A stretch of 12,511 nt of DNA from Haplosporangium gracile (GCA_015499985.1 JAAAUF010000742.1:8414-20924); one strand, 5' to 3'. Shown: positions 1 through 8,850, counted from the first letter of the stretch. The notes: generated from the sequence alone by a model not told the origin. Translations and numbers: made by a program.

Positions 1-134
1 CCCTCTTACAAATTTTTTTTTTTTTGGCTGCTCTTAGTATTTTTTGGACTCCCTCAACGGAACGATGATGTTGACAAAATTTCGCGAGTCATCACTAATC
101 AATTTTATTTTTTGCCACCAAAAAAAAAAAATAG
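1..134 (+). other. 3' part of an intron of the carboxylase gene
   Basis: AT-rich sequence with poly-T and poly-A runs, a CACTAATC branch-like element near 92-99 and an AG acceptor at 133-134. No reading frame continues the downstream exon leftward; the in-frame TAG at 132-134 closes it. Confidence 0.65.
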
Positions 135-257
135 CACATCATTAAGTCGCCAGTGGACGGTGTCGTCTCGGATGTCTTCTTCAACGTCGGAGAGATGGTT
201 GCAGAGAACAAGTCCTTGATTGCTTTCGAGGAGAAGGAGGAGGAGAAGAAGGCCTAA
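135..257 (+). CDS. MCCC1: methylcrotonyl-CoA carboxylase subunit alpha, last exon (partial)
   Basis: This is the final 40 codons and TAA stop of a biotin-dependent carboxylase. The exon opens right after an ATAG acceptor, in phase 0, with HIIKSPVDGVVSDVFF and ends in an acidic/lysine tail (EEKEEEKKA). In the family, the alpha subunit carries biotin carboxylase and a C-terminal biotinyl domain; with the beta subunit it converts 3-methylcrotonyl-CoA to 3-methylglutaconyl-CoA in mitochondrial leucine breakdown. The visible part matches the segment that directly follows the biotinylated AMKME motif; in animal MCCC1 the same place reads roughly HTIKSPKDGTVKKVF, also ending in FEEEE. The biotin lysine itself should therefore lie just outside the window, on the previous exon. 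Positions 1-134 read as intron, with a CACTAATC branch-like element near 92-99. Pyruvate carboxylase fits less well because its post-lysine segment differs. A propionyl-CoA carboxylase alpha subunit is the main alternative. Confidence 0.8.
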   Translation, partial: HIIKSPVDGVVSDVFFNVGEMVAENKSLIAFEEKEEEKKA

Positions 258-557
258 AAAGTCGCCTCCCATCCAGAAATACAAGAGAAGTCCTTTTTTT
301 TCATAGAGTACCGCCGCGCATTTTTCATATTTTTTTTTTTTATTAATACACCTTTTCATTTTCGAACAAAAGGAAAGGAAGGGGAGAAGAAGTACGAGGA
401 CGCCGGTTGTTGTTCTTTGTTGTTTTTTTCCTTTGTGTTTATTTCGCAGTGCTCGTTTGTCCGCTAAAAAAGAAATATTGGTACATGTGTGTGTGTCGAT
501 CAGCCGCTACGTGGTCTCCTGCAAAGTGCTTTTTTTCTCTGCAGTCCGGAGCTGGCT
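258..557. other. convergent intergenic region with two 3' UTRs
   Basis: This 300-nt gap lies between the carboxylase stop (+) and the RAE1 stop (-). It is T-rich and includes a short TG repeat near 487-496. A canonical AATAAA for the RAE1 side lies on the minus strand at 438-443, about 115 nt past its stop. I see no canonical AATAAA for the plus-strand gene; it may use a variant such as the ATTAATA near 341. No gene is supported here. Confidence 0.6.
438..443 (-). promoter_or_regulatory. AATAAA poly(A) signal candidate for RAE1
   Basis: TTTATT on the plus strand reads AATAAA on the minus strand, 115 nt downstream of the RAE1 stop codon. A hexamer match in AT-rich DNA is weak evidence alone, but its distance is normal for a fungal 3' UTR. 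Confidence 0.4.
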
Positions 558-2411
558 TTAGACCTTCTTGCGGGGCTTGATATCGCTTTCCAAAACTGGG
601 CACAACATAATGGAGTTCTTCAAGTCAGGCGAGGCACCAGAGTGACCCTGTTATTCAAATAAAAAAAAAACAATATCAAGTAGGAAACAAGAGTGTGAAT
701 TATGCGTTTTCAGGTAATGGTTCCTGCGATCAAAATCCACGAGTGTTTCTAAAATTGTTACCTTGCTCCAATCGTAGCTAACAGCGTAGGCGTAGATGGT
801 TCCGGTTCTGTTAAAAGTAGCTGCAGGGATGGGACCAGCCTTCTTTGTAAACACCTTCAGCTTTTGCTTAGAATCTTTGTCCCAGAAAGTGATGCCACCA
901 TCTGATCCTGCTGTGGCGAATGTTCCAAAGACAGGGTGGAATGAAATAGCGTTGACTGCAAAAACGGTTGAGTCTCGAGCTGCGGGAGCACCCTCACGAT
1001 GGCACTTGAAAGAGAAATTTCCTCTGTCAAAGCATACAAAATAAAGCAAAAATGGTATCAGTATCAAAATCTGACAAATCTAATATATACTTCAGATATC
1101 AAATTTCCTGTTTGATGAGACACGTACTGATTGTCCTTGATGTCTGTATACTGGATGGCGACACGTCCTTCGATACTTCCAACTGCGAACCCTCCGCCTG
1201 TGGTGAAGCAAGAAACAACGCGTGTCTGCAACTTTAAGGGACTGTCCATGGTCCTGAAGGGAACTGTAGGGTTGCTCATGTCGAACATGCTGATGTTACG
1301 ATCAGCTGTGGCAGCAACAAGCAAGGGACCATGTGCGTCCATTGAGTAAAGGCGGTCATTCAACGCCACTGACGATATAGGGCTAGGTCCACGGAGATCC
1401 CAGTACTAGTGGCAAAGTGAAACGTAGTTCAAGAATATGATCGTCAGTTTTGTGCACTCTTTCTGAGCTATATTTCGCCGCCAGTATTGAAGGCGTGAAA
1501 TCCTCGAGTACCTTAATGGTCTTGTCCCAGCTTCCTGTGGCGACAATGTTGGTTCCGTCAATCCAACGCAAACTCTTGATAGGGGCATCGTGTTTTGCAA
1601 ACTGTGTAGCCTGGCCAGTCGTTACATCAAAGAGCTTTCCAGCGTTGTCTGCTCCTCCCGATGCGAGCTTACCTCCGTCCTGGTAATGCCGTTTGTTGTT
1701 GTATTTGTCCCGTCAGCATAAAGCGATGGAAGAAAAACCAGGATATGTTAGTAGGCGCCTTGAATATCACTTTTCACGAAATGCAATTACAAGCATCAAT
1801 GACAGCAGCGAGAATACGACAAAAGTTGGCTTACAGGACTCCACTGACAGCACAGGGCGGGGGCATCGTGGTTATACATGGCCTTGGCGGTTGAAGATCC
1901 ATCTCCCATGATTTCCCAGATACGGACCTATTAGCATATTAGTAAGGGAGAGTTGAAAAGTCAGTTATACATTTCCCTTCCACGAAATTTCCTCGAGTAA
2001 ATAACATATGCCACTAAAACGCGCGCGCGTCTTTGTGTGTTTTGAAACACCTTGGTTGTTTGTTCGTACCTCGTTGTTCCATGAAGTGGCAGCGAGCAAA
2101 TCGCTTGTCTTTGAGAAGGCGAGATCAGAGATGCCGTCTGTTGGCGATGCCGTCACCTATATAATGCATAAAGCAAGAGAGAGTTAAGGTATAAGTTACG
2201 AGTGTAGCTGTGGTTGTTGTTAACGCTGTTCGTGCGCTTTTGTCCACGATGATCAGCGCCTCCTTAATATATATATTTTTTTTCGCCATCGTCCGCTTGC
2301 AAGCTTGTAAAAAAAAAAAAACACGAGTGTGCGTGTTTACGTGTGTTTATGTGTGAGAGAGAAGTTGGTTACCTCGATGTCCTTTGGTTGAGGCTGGTTT
2401 CCGAGCATCAT
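558..2411 (-). CDS. RAE1: RAE1/Gle2 mRNA export factor, WD40 beta-propeller
   Basis: Complete gene with coding exons, in transcript order, 2411-2373, 2156-2070, 1927-1835, 1679-1512, 1405-1128, 1023-762 and 647-558. All introns are GT-AG, and the joined frame encodes 338 residues. RAE1/Gle2 docks on the GLEBS motif of Nup98-type nucleoporins at the nuclear pore and acts in mRNA export; in animals it also acts in spindle assembly. Diagnostic segments are VRIWEI (43-48), TGSWDKTIKYWDL (121-133), GSIEGRVAIQY, NFSFKCHR (224-231), FHPVFGTFATAGSDGGITFWDKD (from 250) and SYDWSKGH (304-311). They follow yeast Gle2 closely in order. The start is the first of two adjacent ATGs, with A at -3. The N-terminus ahead of blade 1 is short, about 13 residues, against roughly 30 in yeast. 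The pyrimidine-rich leader stays open in frame for 28 codons upstream, so an extra 5' exon is not excluded. The tail is basic (KPRKKV). Confidence 0.96.
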
Positions 2412-2430
2412 CTTGGCAGGTGTATGAGCG

Positions 2431-2456
2431 TGTGAGAGTGAGAGAGTGAGAGAGTG
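2431..2456. repeat. GAGAGTGA-type simple repeat in the RAE1 leader
   Basis: Short purine-rich tandem units of GAGAGTGA type. On the minus strand this is a CT-rich tract 20 to 45 nt ahead of the RAE1 start codon, so it probably lies in the 5' UTR. Confidence 0.55.
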
Positions 2457-2596
2457 GGTATGAGAGTGTTGAGTGTTGGTTGAGGGTTTGTTGTTCCTGT
2501 GGAAAGGAGAGAAGAGGGGAATGCAAAAAAAAGACTAAGTGAGGACAACAAGGCAGGCAACACAAGAAATAAAAAAGACAAAGCGGTGGCGCGCAC

Positions 2597-2615
2597 CCAA
2601 TCGAGTCAAAATTGG
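2597..2615. promoter_or_regulatory. inverted CCAAT-box pair
   Basis: CCAAT at 2597-2601 and ATTGG at 2611-2615 face each other across 9 bp, about 120 bp from the ankyrin start and 186 bp from the RAE1 start. CCAAT is the binding core of the HAP/NF-Y complex, which is often found in bidirectional promoters. The match is visible; the function is inferred. Confidence 0.45.
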
Positions 2616-2734
2616 ATTTCACAGCCAACCGTGTGACTTGCGATCGACTTGGCCCTTCGAGGCTAATAGGACACTTTTTTTTTTTCTTTTCTTATTCTCA
2701 CACTCACTCTTTCCCTTACACTTTCATATATACC

Positions 2735-4038
2735 ATGTCTGACGACGAAGGCGCAAGCAACAGTACGTGAACTACACTTACTTCACCCACCGCAAGAACA
2801 AGGCACACTTAACCAAAGGCAACGCGCAAAAGCAAGCGACATCTCTGGACAATCAACTCATCACTTTTTCACTTTTAACTCATTCCAAACAGATGAACTC
2901 TTGGTGGCCGCATGCAAGGAAGACAACCTGGACATGCTGGAGGAGGTCCTCTCGGCAGACGCCAGCTCCTTCGACATCAACCACACCGACGGACTCGGCA
3001 ACGCAGCACTTCACTATGCGTACGTACCCAAGGTTACCTTTTCACTTTTTGTCTATCGTGTCCGTTGTCACACCAAAATCTCTGTTCCCAGAACCCAGAA
3101 ACTCTGATGGCACCCACTGCACAGGACGACCCTTGTTCTGGGATCACTTCACTATCTTCCATACTAACTCGACTCTTATCACTCCTTTATACCCTCTTAT
3201 TTCAATGCAACAGAGCAAGACATGGCTCGACAGGATGCTTAGAGGTCCTGCTCTACTATGATGGCATCAACGTTAACGTCATCAACCGCATTGAGGGCGA
3301 AACCCCTTTGCACAAGGCTGCAGCCTACTCTGACCCAGAGACTGCCCTAGAGATGGTCCAAATACTCGTCAACGGTGGTGCCTCAACAAAGCGTAAGTGT
3401 TTATTTTCCCAATTTTCTCATGGCTTTCCCTATTTGTCGTCTGATATGAACGGGAACTCTGTTTGTCGATCGGTTTTAATATTGGGCCTCACTTTCATTC
3501 ATGGGCTCTAAGCATGAACGAATGGCATGTAAAAAATCGTCCGGCTATTTTTACTGCCCCTGCACGTGCAATACAAAAAATTGAATGAATGCTCTGTTCT
3601 GGCCGCATTATCATTTCTGACAAACTGCCCTTTCTCTCTCCCTTTTCGGTCACTTTCTCCGCATTAATGTAGTCCAAAACAAGATGAAGCAGACTCCTGC
3701 AGACAAAGCACCCAGCGACACTCATGCCGAGGTCAAGGAATTCCTAGAGAACGTGACCCTTGGATCCATGGTTGTAAGTTGACCTCTTTTTTTTTTTTTT
3801 TTTTTACCATTGCATCTCAGGACCTCAGGACCCAGGAGAGAACCACCTCTTAGGAGTCGACGTTTGTTGAATTCCCCGGATTTTAAATTAGCTAGGAATT
3901 AAACCAATCGCTGACCTTTGATTTCTTACTACCTTTTTTTCTTTGCTTTCTTTCACTTCTTCGCGACTATGATAGGACTCGCGCGACATCCCTGCCGAAG
4001 ATAGCGACTCTGACGGCGTTGCCAGCGACGACGACTAG
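2735..4038 (+). CDS. small acidic ankyrin-repeat protein
   Basis: Five exons: 2735-2762, 2893-3019, 3214-3392, 3673-3773 and 3976-4038. Donors are mostly GTACGT/GTAAGT, and the joined frame gives 165 residues. The start is an ATG in a TACC context opening MSDDEGASNN. Visible ankyrin signatures are ELLVAACKEDNLDMLEEVLS (about 11-30), then GNAALHYAARHGSTGCLEVLL with the next turn INVNVIN, then GETPLHKAAAY and EMVQILVNGGAST, and a weaker last unit (KQTPADKA, EVKEFLEN). That makes about three and a half repeats, fitting a stacked helix-turn-helix protein-binding scaffold. The tail is very acidic (DSDSDGVASDDD) and suits casein kinase 2 phosphorylation. Size and arrangement recall small fungal ankyrin proteins such as yeast YCR051W, but I cannot assign orthology or a partner. 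The first coding exon is only 28 nt. No signal peptide or membrane segment is present, so a cytosolic or nuclear location is likely. Confidence 0.86.
3787..3805 (+). repeat. poly-T run in an ankyrin-gene intron
   Basis: Nineteen consecutive T just after the donor of the last intron (3774-3975). It is a likely length-variable homopolymer with no evident function. Confidence 0.8.
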
Positions 4039-4144
4039 AGAGAATGACAGAGCTTTGAACATCACGATCACGACGAGTTGTAATTTACAAGGGCGAGGCG
4101 TCAGATCTCTTTTTTATACACCCTGCAAAGATTAACCGCACGCA

Positions 4145-4150
4145 AATAAA
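4145..4150 (+). promoter_or_regulatory. AATAAA poly(A) signal candidate for the ankyrin gene
   Basis: Canonical hexamer 107 nt past the ankyrin stop codon, in an AT-rich 3' region followed by a T run. Confidence 0.5.
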
Positions 4151-5507
4151 TTTTTCTCCGCAAACACACGAAGGATCACTGCTCATGTCGCGAGAGCTGA
4201 ATTGCATATAGCCCTAATACGCTACTCGTTTTTGAAACACGCGTGACACGTCCGGTAATCCATAAAACCGGTGGCCTTGAACGCATGAGTCTAAACGCCT
4301 CATCCCAAGTTCGTGTATGACAAGAAGACGTCTTATGGTGGCGGAGGCTGAGATGGGCGACAATCAAACTCAAGATGGGTCTTTTTTTCAACCATGAGTA
4401 TCCTCCATAGATACTATACTGGCCAAACATCCCTTTATCGGTGACCAAACAGGTCCAGGTAGGCACAGTAGGATTAAGGCGATAAATGAAGATGGAAGGA
4501 GCGAATGTTCCTGAGAAGCAATGGCGCGAGAAAAAAAGGTGTGACGAGAACCAAAAGAAATTAAGCATTAGGCCTGAGACGGATAAACATTATTTATGCC
4601 CGAATCGATATGGTTGGATGGTTGACGACGGATACGCCGCTAACATGGACATAGAAGGACAAACCCCGATCATTAATGATGCTGTTTATTGTTGAAAAAG
4701 AAATGCTTGGACAAAAGGTGGATGGAAAGGGGACGAAAAGCGAGGCATGGGACGTTTTATCGAATGGTTCTTTGAAAGAAAGAAAAAAACAAAAGTGGGA
4801 TGCATGAGGAAGCTCGCGCTAGTGGATGTGTGCATTTAGGTGTTTTTATAGCAACAACAGCTTAAAAAACACAAGAGAGTCAAGGCCCATCGATATGCTG
4901 TGATAGCAACAGCCCACAGTAATGCGTGCACCTTGCACACACACCCCTAAGTCAAAGGATAGGAAGAAAGAAAAAAGGAAAACAGAGAAGACCAAGAGAG
5001 CGAGCACAACATCCGCCGTCATTTTTGGGCTCAATTGAGTCAACAAATCGGCAGAGCCTGGGAAGGAGAATTGTGCGCTTATTTTTCCCCTCCTTCGTGT
5101 CCATCTCAATTCACAGGACAGAGAGGAGAGAGACGTCGACTCTTATTTTGTTGTTAATGTTGTTGTGTGCCCCTGCTCCTTCCTTACCTTCTTTTATTCC
5201 TTTTTATCCATCTTCTTTTCCTTCTTTTCTTTCTTTCCTTTACTCTTTAATCTCACCCTCCCTCTCTTCCTTGTTTTCGATAAACACATACACATACTCC
5301 CTCCTGCCCACTTGTTATCGTCATTTTTGCACCTCCTTTTTCAACCGCTATTTGATACTTCCTTCCCTCCTCTCCTTGCATGTCCCTCAGCAGTCCTAAA
5401 CCATTCCAATAATCTCCTCTCGAACACCGACGACCTTCCTCCTGTTTCTTTCTCCATACACAGGCCACCACATTCCTATCGGAGAGTCAAAAAAAATAAT
5501 AAATACC
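4151..5507. other. gene-poor intergenic region upstream of the first arrestin gene
   Basis: I find no supportable gene here. The longest open stretch is a 130-codon frame on the minus strand (4568-4176), whose product matches no family I recognise and has no splice context to extend it. From about 5166 to 5400 the plus strand is strongly pyrimidine-rich (CTTCC/TTCTTT units), which is the usual look of a fungal core promoter and leader. A CCAAT occurs at 5406-5410. An ACACAG just before 5463 could end a 5' UTR intron, but no donor stands out. Confidence 0.5.
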
Positions 5508-7224
5508 ATGAGCAACTTTTCACTGGACGCAAGGCTCGATACAATGGACCCTTTCCTTATCGAGTTCTTGGGGCCGCCCAGCGCAGTGGTTCACAAAGTC
5601 ACCGGAAAGTTGGTCATTACTGTTACAAAGCCCATCCAGCTCAAACAAATAACCGTAGCACTCCTGGGACAAGGTACATATGGGTATATTTATTTCCATC
5701 CAACTTTGAAGTCGATTGAGCGTGGTGGCGGGGTTGGGGAGTGGTTGCTGCCAAGAAGAAAAAGAAGACTTCTTGTGCAGCAAAAAATGGAGTATCACGT
5801 TGTACCTTTTTCGTTAATGCGAGCTTCCTAACAAACCATGAGAAATTTTACAACGCACGGCTAACAAGACTTTAATTTGCTTTTTTCTCCTTCCATATCC
5901 CACATCCCATCCCGCGCCGCCATGATTTTCTCCATGTAACAAACGATAGCGTTCATCAAGTTTGGCAAAGCTATCCTGACAGTTAAGAGTGAACCCATCA
6001 ACATCGATAGGGTTGAACACATCCTTCTGACAAGCCCAACACACTACCTTTCAGGAGAATACGTTCTCCCCTTCCAGCTAGACATTCCCGGCGATATCGC
6101 GACAACCGATAGTTCAAATCTGTCGGAGTCTTCCATTTCTTGGGAATATTTCCTGGTATCGAGCGGGATCCCTGTGGGGCTGATGTCGAGGCGTAAGGAG
6201 TTCAGGAAGAAACTGGAGATGAGGCGAGTCCAGATTGAACCCTCGAGCACGGCCTTTTCACAGTTTGGAGCCTCGCGCAATGGTCAGATTGACTGTTCAA
6301 TTCATACCTCGAAATTCGTGGCGCTGGATCAGGAGCGATTAAGGGTGAAGCTATATATGCATGCGTACAGCAGTCAGTTCAAAGTCAAGGAGGTCCTGGT
6401 TGGAGCTATTCAGAACGAGTGGATCGAGTTCGACATGGACTCACACGACATCCAGAAACGTGGCAAACGATTTGTGTATGTACCTATTCGATACATCGGA
6501 CATGTTCCTTCCTTTTTTTGTGTTTCTTCCTCACTTACACGTCCGCTACTCGTCGTTTTCTTCCATTCCATTTTGTGTTATATCTCGATCCGTGGACAAC
6601 AGAGTGCCTACAAGGGAAATGTACCAGATGATGGGCCATCCGCGGCAGAAACAGAGCTCGATCGCGCAGTTCTATCACACCACCCCGATCTCCAACGTCG
6701 TGTCACTACAGAACCCAGACCAGGAAGACTTTTCATCTACCTGGGGCCGAGAAGATCCTATCGAGTGCGAGCTGACACTAATGAACACCAACATGCTCCC
6801 GTGTGAGTTCACAACCTGGATGAGGATTGGACATATGGTTCATCTCACCATCATCTTTGCAGACTCATCCATCCGGTCCATGGTTGTCAAGCCATCCTTC
6901 ACGGTTGGTAGGATCCTGCAGGACCCCTGGACACACCACACCCTTCGGGCTCTCCACCAAGGCGACGATGACCACTCTCACATCGACGGCCATCATGATC
7001 ACCATTCACCGGATAATTCGGCGCTTCCGGGATATGGCGAGGGAATCGAGCATACAACGTTGCTGGATTCAAATACTCATCGGATGGATCATTCGGGGGC
7101 GTTGTACCGGGAGTTGTACCCCGAACGAGATGACCTTGTCGTGCCCGATATTTCAGATGAGTTGCCGCCGACGTATGTCAGCGATATGGGGCGGCCAGAA
7201 CCCTCTTCTGACAAAGGGTATTAG
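5508..7224 (+). CDS. alpha-arrestin (arrestin-domain trafficking adaptor) with C-terminal PPxY motif
   Basis: Exons 5508-5673, 5950-6475 and 6603-7224 join into 437 codons. Splice phases are 1 and 2, with donors GTACAT and GTATGT and acceptors ATAG and ACAG. The N-terminal arrestin domain shows a GKLVITVTKPI strand followed by ITVALLGQ (about 33-55), GEYVLPFQLDIP (91-102) and SISWEYFLV (117-125). The C-terminal domain starts near NGQIDCSI and includes FKVKEVLVGAIQNEWIEF and later IECELTLMNTNMLPCEF. The tail carries a His/Asp-rich stretch (about 348-367), an LPGY (372-375) and a PPTY (419-422, at 7165-7176). Fungal alpha-arrestins use PPxY motifs to recruit the Nedd4-type ligase Rsp5 to plasma-membrane transporters for ubiquitination and endocytosis; the cargo here is unknown. 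The start ATG follows an A-rich CC context and gives the full first beta strand. The downstream gene is a paralog with matching intron positions. Confidence 0.88.
7165..7176 (+). other. PPTY (PPxY) WW-domain binding motif in the first arrestin
   Basis: Codons for Pro-Pro-Thr-Tyr, flanked by acidic residues (DELPPTYVSD), 15 residues before the C-terminus. PPxY is the classical ligand of Nedd4/Rsp5 WW domains. The motif is seen directly; binding is inferred. Confidence 0.75.
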
Positions 7225-7270
7225 ACAGATGTTGTATACAAGGAAGGCATGTTTGAAGAAGTAAAAAAGA

Positions 7271-7276
7271 AATAAA
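7271..7276 (+). promoter_or_regulatory. AATAAA poly(A) signal candidate for the first arrestin gene
   Basis: Canonical hexamer 47 nt past the TAG stop, within a purine-rich 3' UTR. Confidence 0.5.
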
Positions 7277-7697
7277 ACAAAGAGAAGAAAAAGCAGATGT
7301 CATTCAAGTGGTGACATGGACAAGTGACAAAATGTACCAAACATTTTTTTTTCCTCACTCGCTCCGACCTTGTTTCCGGCACAAATGCCATCACACATCT
7401 AATTTCCTGGTCACTGTGCCCATCATCTCATAGTGTTGGTTTTGTGTATGTGGATTGAGTATGTAGTGTATGTATATTTGTTGAGCAGAATGAAGGAGAA
7501 AGAGATGAGGACTTTGAAAGTACATTCCCGAAAGAGGAACAAGGACATCGTTGGCTCTCAATTTATTTTTTTTTCATCTTTCTGGCTCACTGTCTCCCTG
7601 CATCATACTCAACTCATGCTGAATAAGGAAAAGGAACATGGTTTGTCCACCTGCTCATCGCTTTCCCCCTACCGCCCTAACGCTTTATGTATATACC

Positions 7698-7718
7698 TTT
7701 TTTTTTTTTTTTTTTTTT
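7698..7718 (+). repeat. poly-T homopolymer
   Basis: Twenty-one consecutive T, preceded by GTATATACC. It is a length-variable homopolymer; in the opposite direction it is a poly-A. No flanking target-site duplication was seen that would make it a retroposon tail. Confidence 0.8.
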
Positions 7719-8740
7719 CTTTTTCATCGTCATTATCGCCAGCATCATTGGCATCATTGTCCAAGCAAGTTCACTTCTATTTTTCATATTCAGCTTTGCC
7801 CTTAGCAACACCCTGTTCCATACCTTGATGTCTTAAAGGGTGTTCTATCCCTCCGCCCTGGTAAGTTACGCATCTCAACAATGAGAAACCCGTACCTTAA
7901 TATTTTCCGTAATAGCGTGTCTACTTTTGGCGCGAAAAAAGGCACCATCACACGCAATAACCAAGCCGATCATCCCTTTGTTTGTTTTGGCTATGTTGTG
8001 GCAGAAGAGGAAACACAAGGGAGGAAGGAAGAAGGGACAGAAAAAGATAGCGATCGATGACTGCGGGGTGGAAGGGAGGAAGATGTCCGCAAGAAGAGAG
8101 GCTCAACCGATAATCCTGTTTACATTCGGCTATGCTTTTTAGTTAGTGTTATCTTGGTCAAAACCAGCTGATCGAAGGAACAAAGTTGATCAAAACCCAG
8201 GGGTAGTAATAAGTGCTCAGCAGTGATGATGATGTGCCTGCGCCCTCCGCCAGCATGGCAGCCCAAGGAGAGGTGATTGAAACGTGTATATACCCTTATG
8301 GTGATGAGCGTCCCCATGGCATTTCACCCACTCAGTCCAGTCAGCCGTTTTTCTTCTTTCCTTTTCCTTTTCGGAGACGAAAGAAAAAAAGGGGCGCCTT
8401 CTCATTTCATTTCTCATCATCATACTCAATCAACCAATGCTCACAAAACACCTTTTTGCTGTTGTTTTAAAGGTCTTTGAATGAGTTTATTATTGGGAAC
8501 TGCTCATACCGTTTGTGTCTCTTTATTTTTCATTATTCACTTCGCTATTTCAATACTACTGCTAACCAACCCATCGTCTCCAGTGTGAAAACCCTGTTAA
8601 AACAAGAAGAGATGAAAAAGATCGATATCCGCTTGCCTGGTTTCCCCTCTACGTCAGTCAAGTATGCTTCTCTTTCTCTCTCCCGGAAGAAGATAATCTC
8701 CTCTTTTTAACTGACAAACCGTCCGCGGGTTTATTATTTA

Positions 8741-8850
8741 AACATTTCCTTTCTTTTTCCCTCTTTCTTACTTTTCTTTTTCATTATTCTCAATTGCTAA
8801 TACCCCCCTTTTTCCCTCCCTCCTTTCTCCTTCACCCTTCTCCTTCTTTC
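8741..8850 (+). promoter_or_regulatory. long pyrimidine tract upstream of the second arrestin gene
   Basis: About 110 nt composed almost only of C and T, ending roughly 60 nt before the ATG. A similar tract (about 5166-5275) precedes the first arrestin gene. Such CT-rich blocks commonly mark fungal core promoters and transcription start regions. Confidence 0.45.

Larger units (their letters stand above)
2412..2734. promoter_or_regulatory. shared divergent promoter between RAE1 and the ankyrin gene
   Basis: The two start codons point away from each other across 323 bp, so both promoters must lie here unless hidden 5' exons overlap. The segment contains an inverted pair of CCAAT boxes (2597-2601 and 2611-2615), a T-rich run near 2674-2685 on the ankyrin side and a CT-repeat leader on the RAE1 side. 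A possible 3' splice site on the minus strand (TTTCCACAG ending at 2497) could mark a 5' UTR intron of RAE1, but no matching donor is convincing. Confidence 0.7.

Noticed and set aside
2347..2628. 93-codon minus-strand frame over the RAE1 leader
   Set aside because: It overlaps the RAE1 first exon in a different frame and consists of Leu/Ser/His runs from the CT repeat.
4926..5719. Two long overlapping plus-strand frames upstream of and into the first arrestin exon
   Set aside because: They are translations of the pyrimidine-rich promoter (Ser/Phe/Leu/Pro runs), and one runs out of frame through the arrestin exon.
7698..7718. Poly-T as a retroposon tail or a Pol III terminator
   Set aside because: No A-box/B-box, no tRNA-like fold and no target-site duplication was seen; similar homopolymers occur throughout the introns and spacers.
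7433..7828. 131-codon plus-strand open frame after the first arrestin gene
   Set aside because: Composition is Phe/Ser-rich from poly-T and CT runs, the start context is poor, and no domain is visible; it reads as 3' flank.
8156..8203. Imperfect repeat of GATCAAAACC-like words
   Set aside because: Only two copies, with mismatches and short length; not distinguishable from chance.
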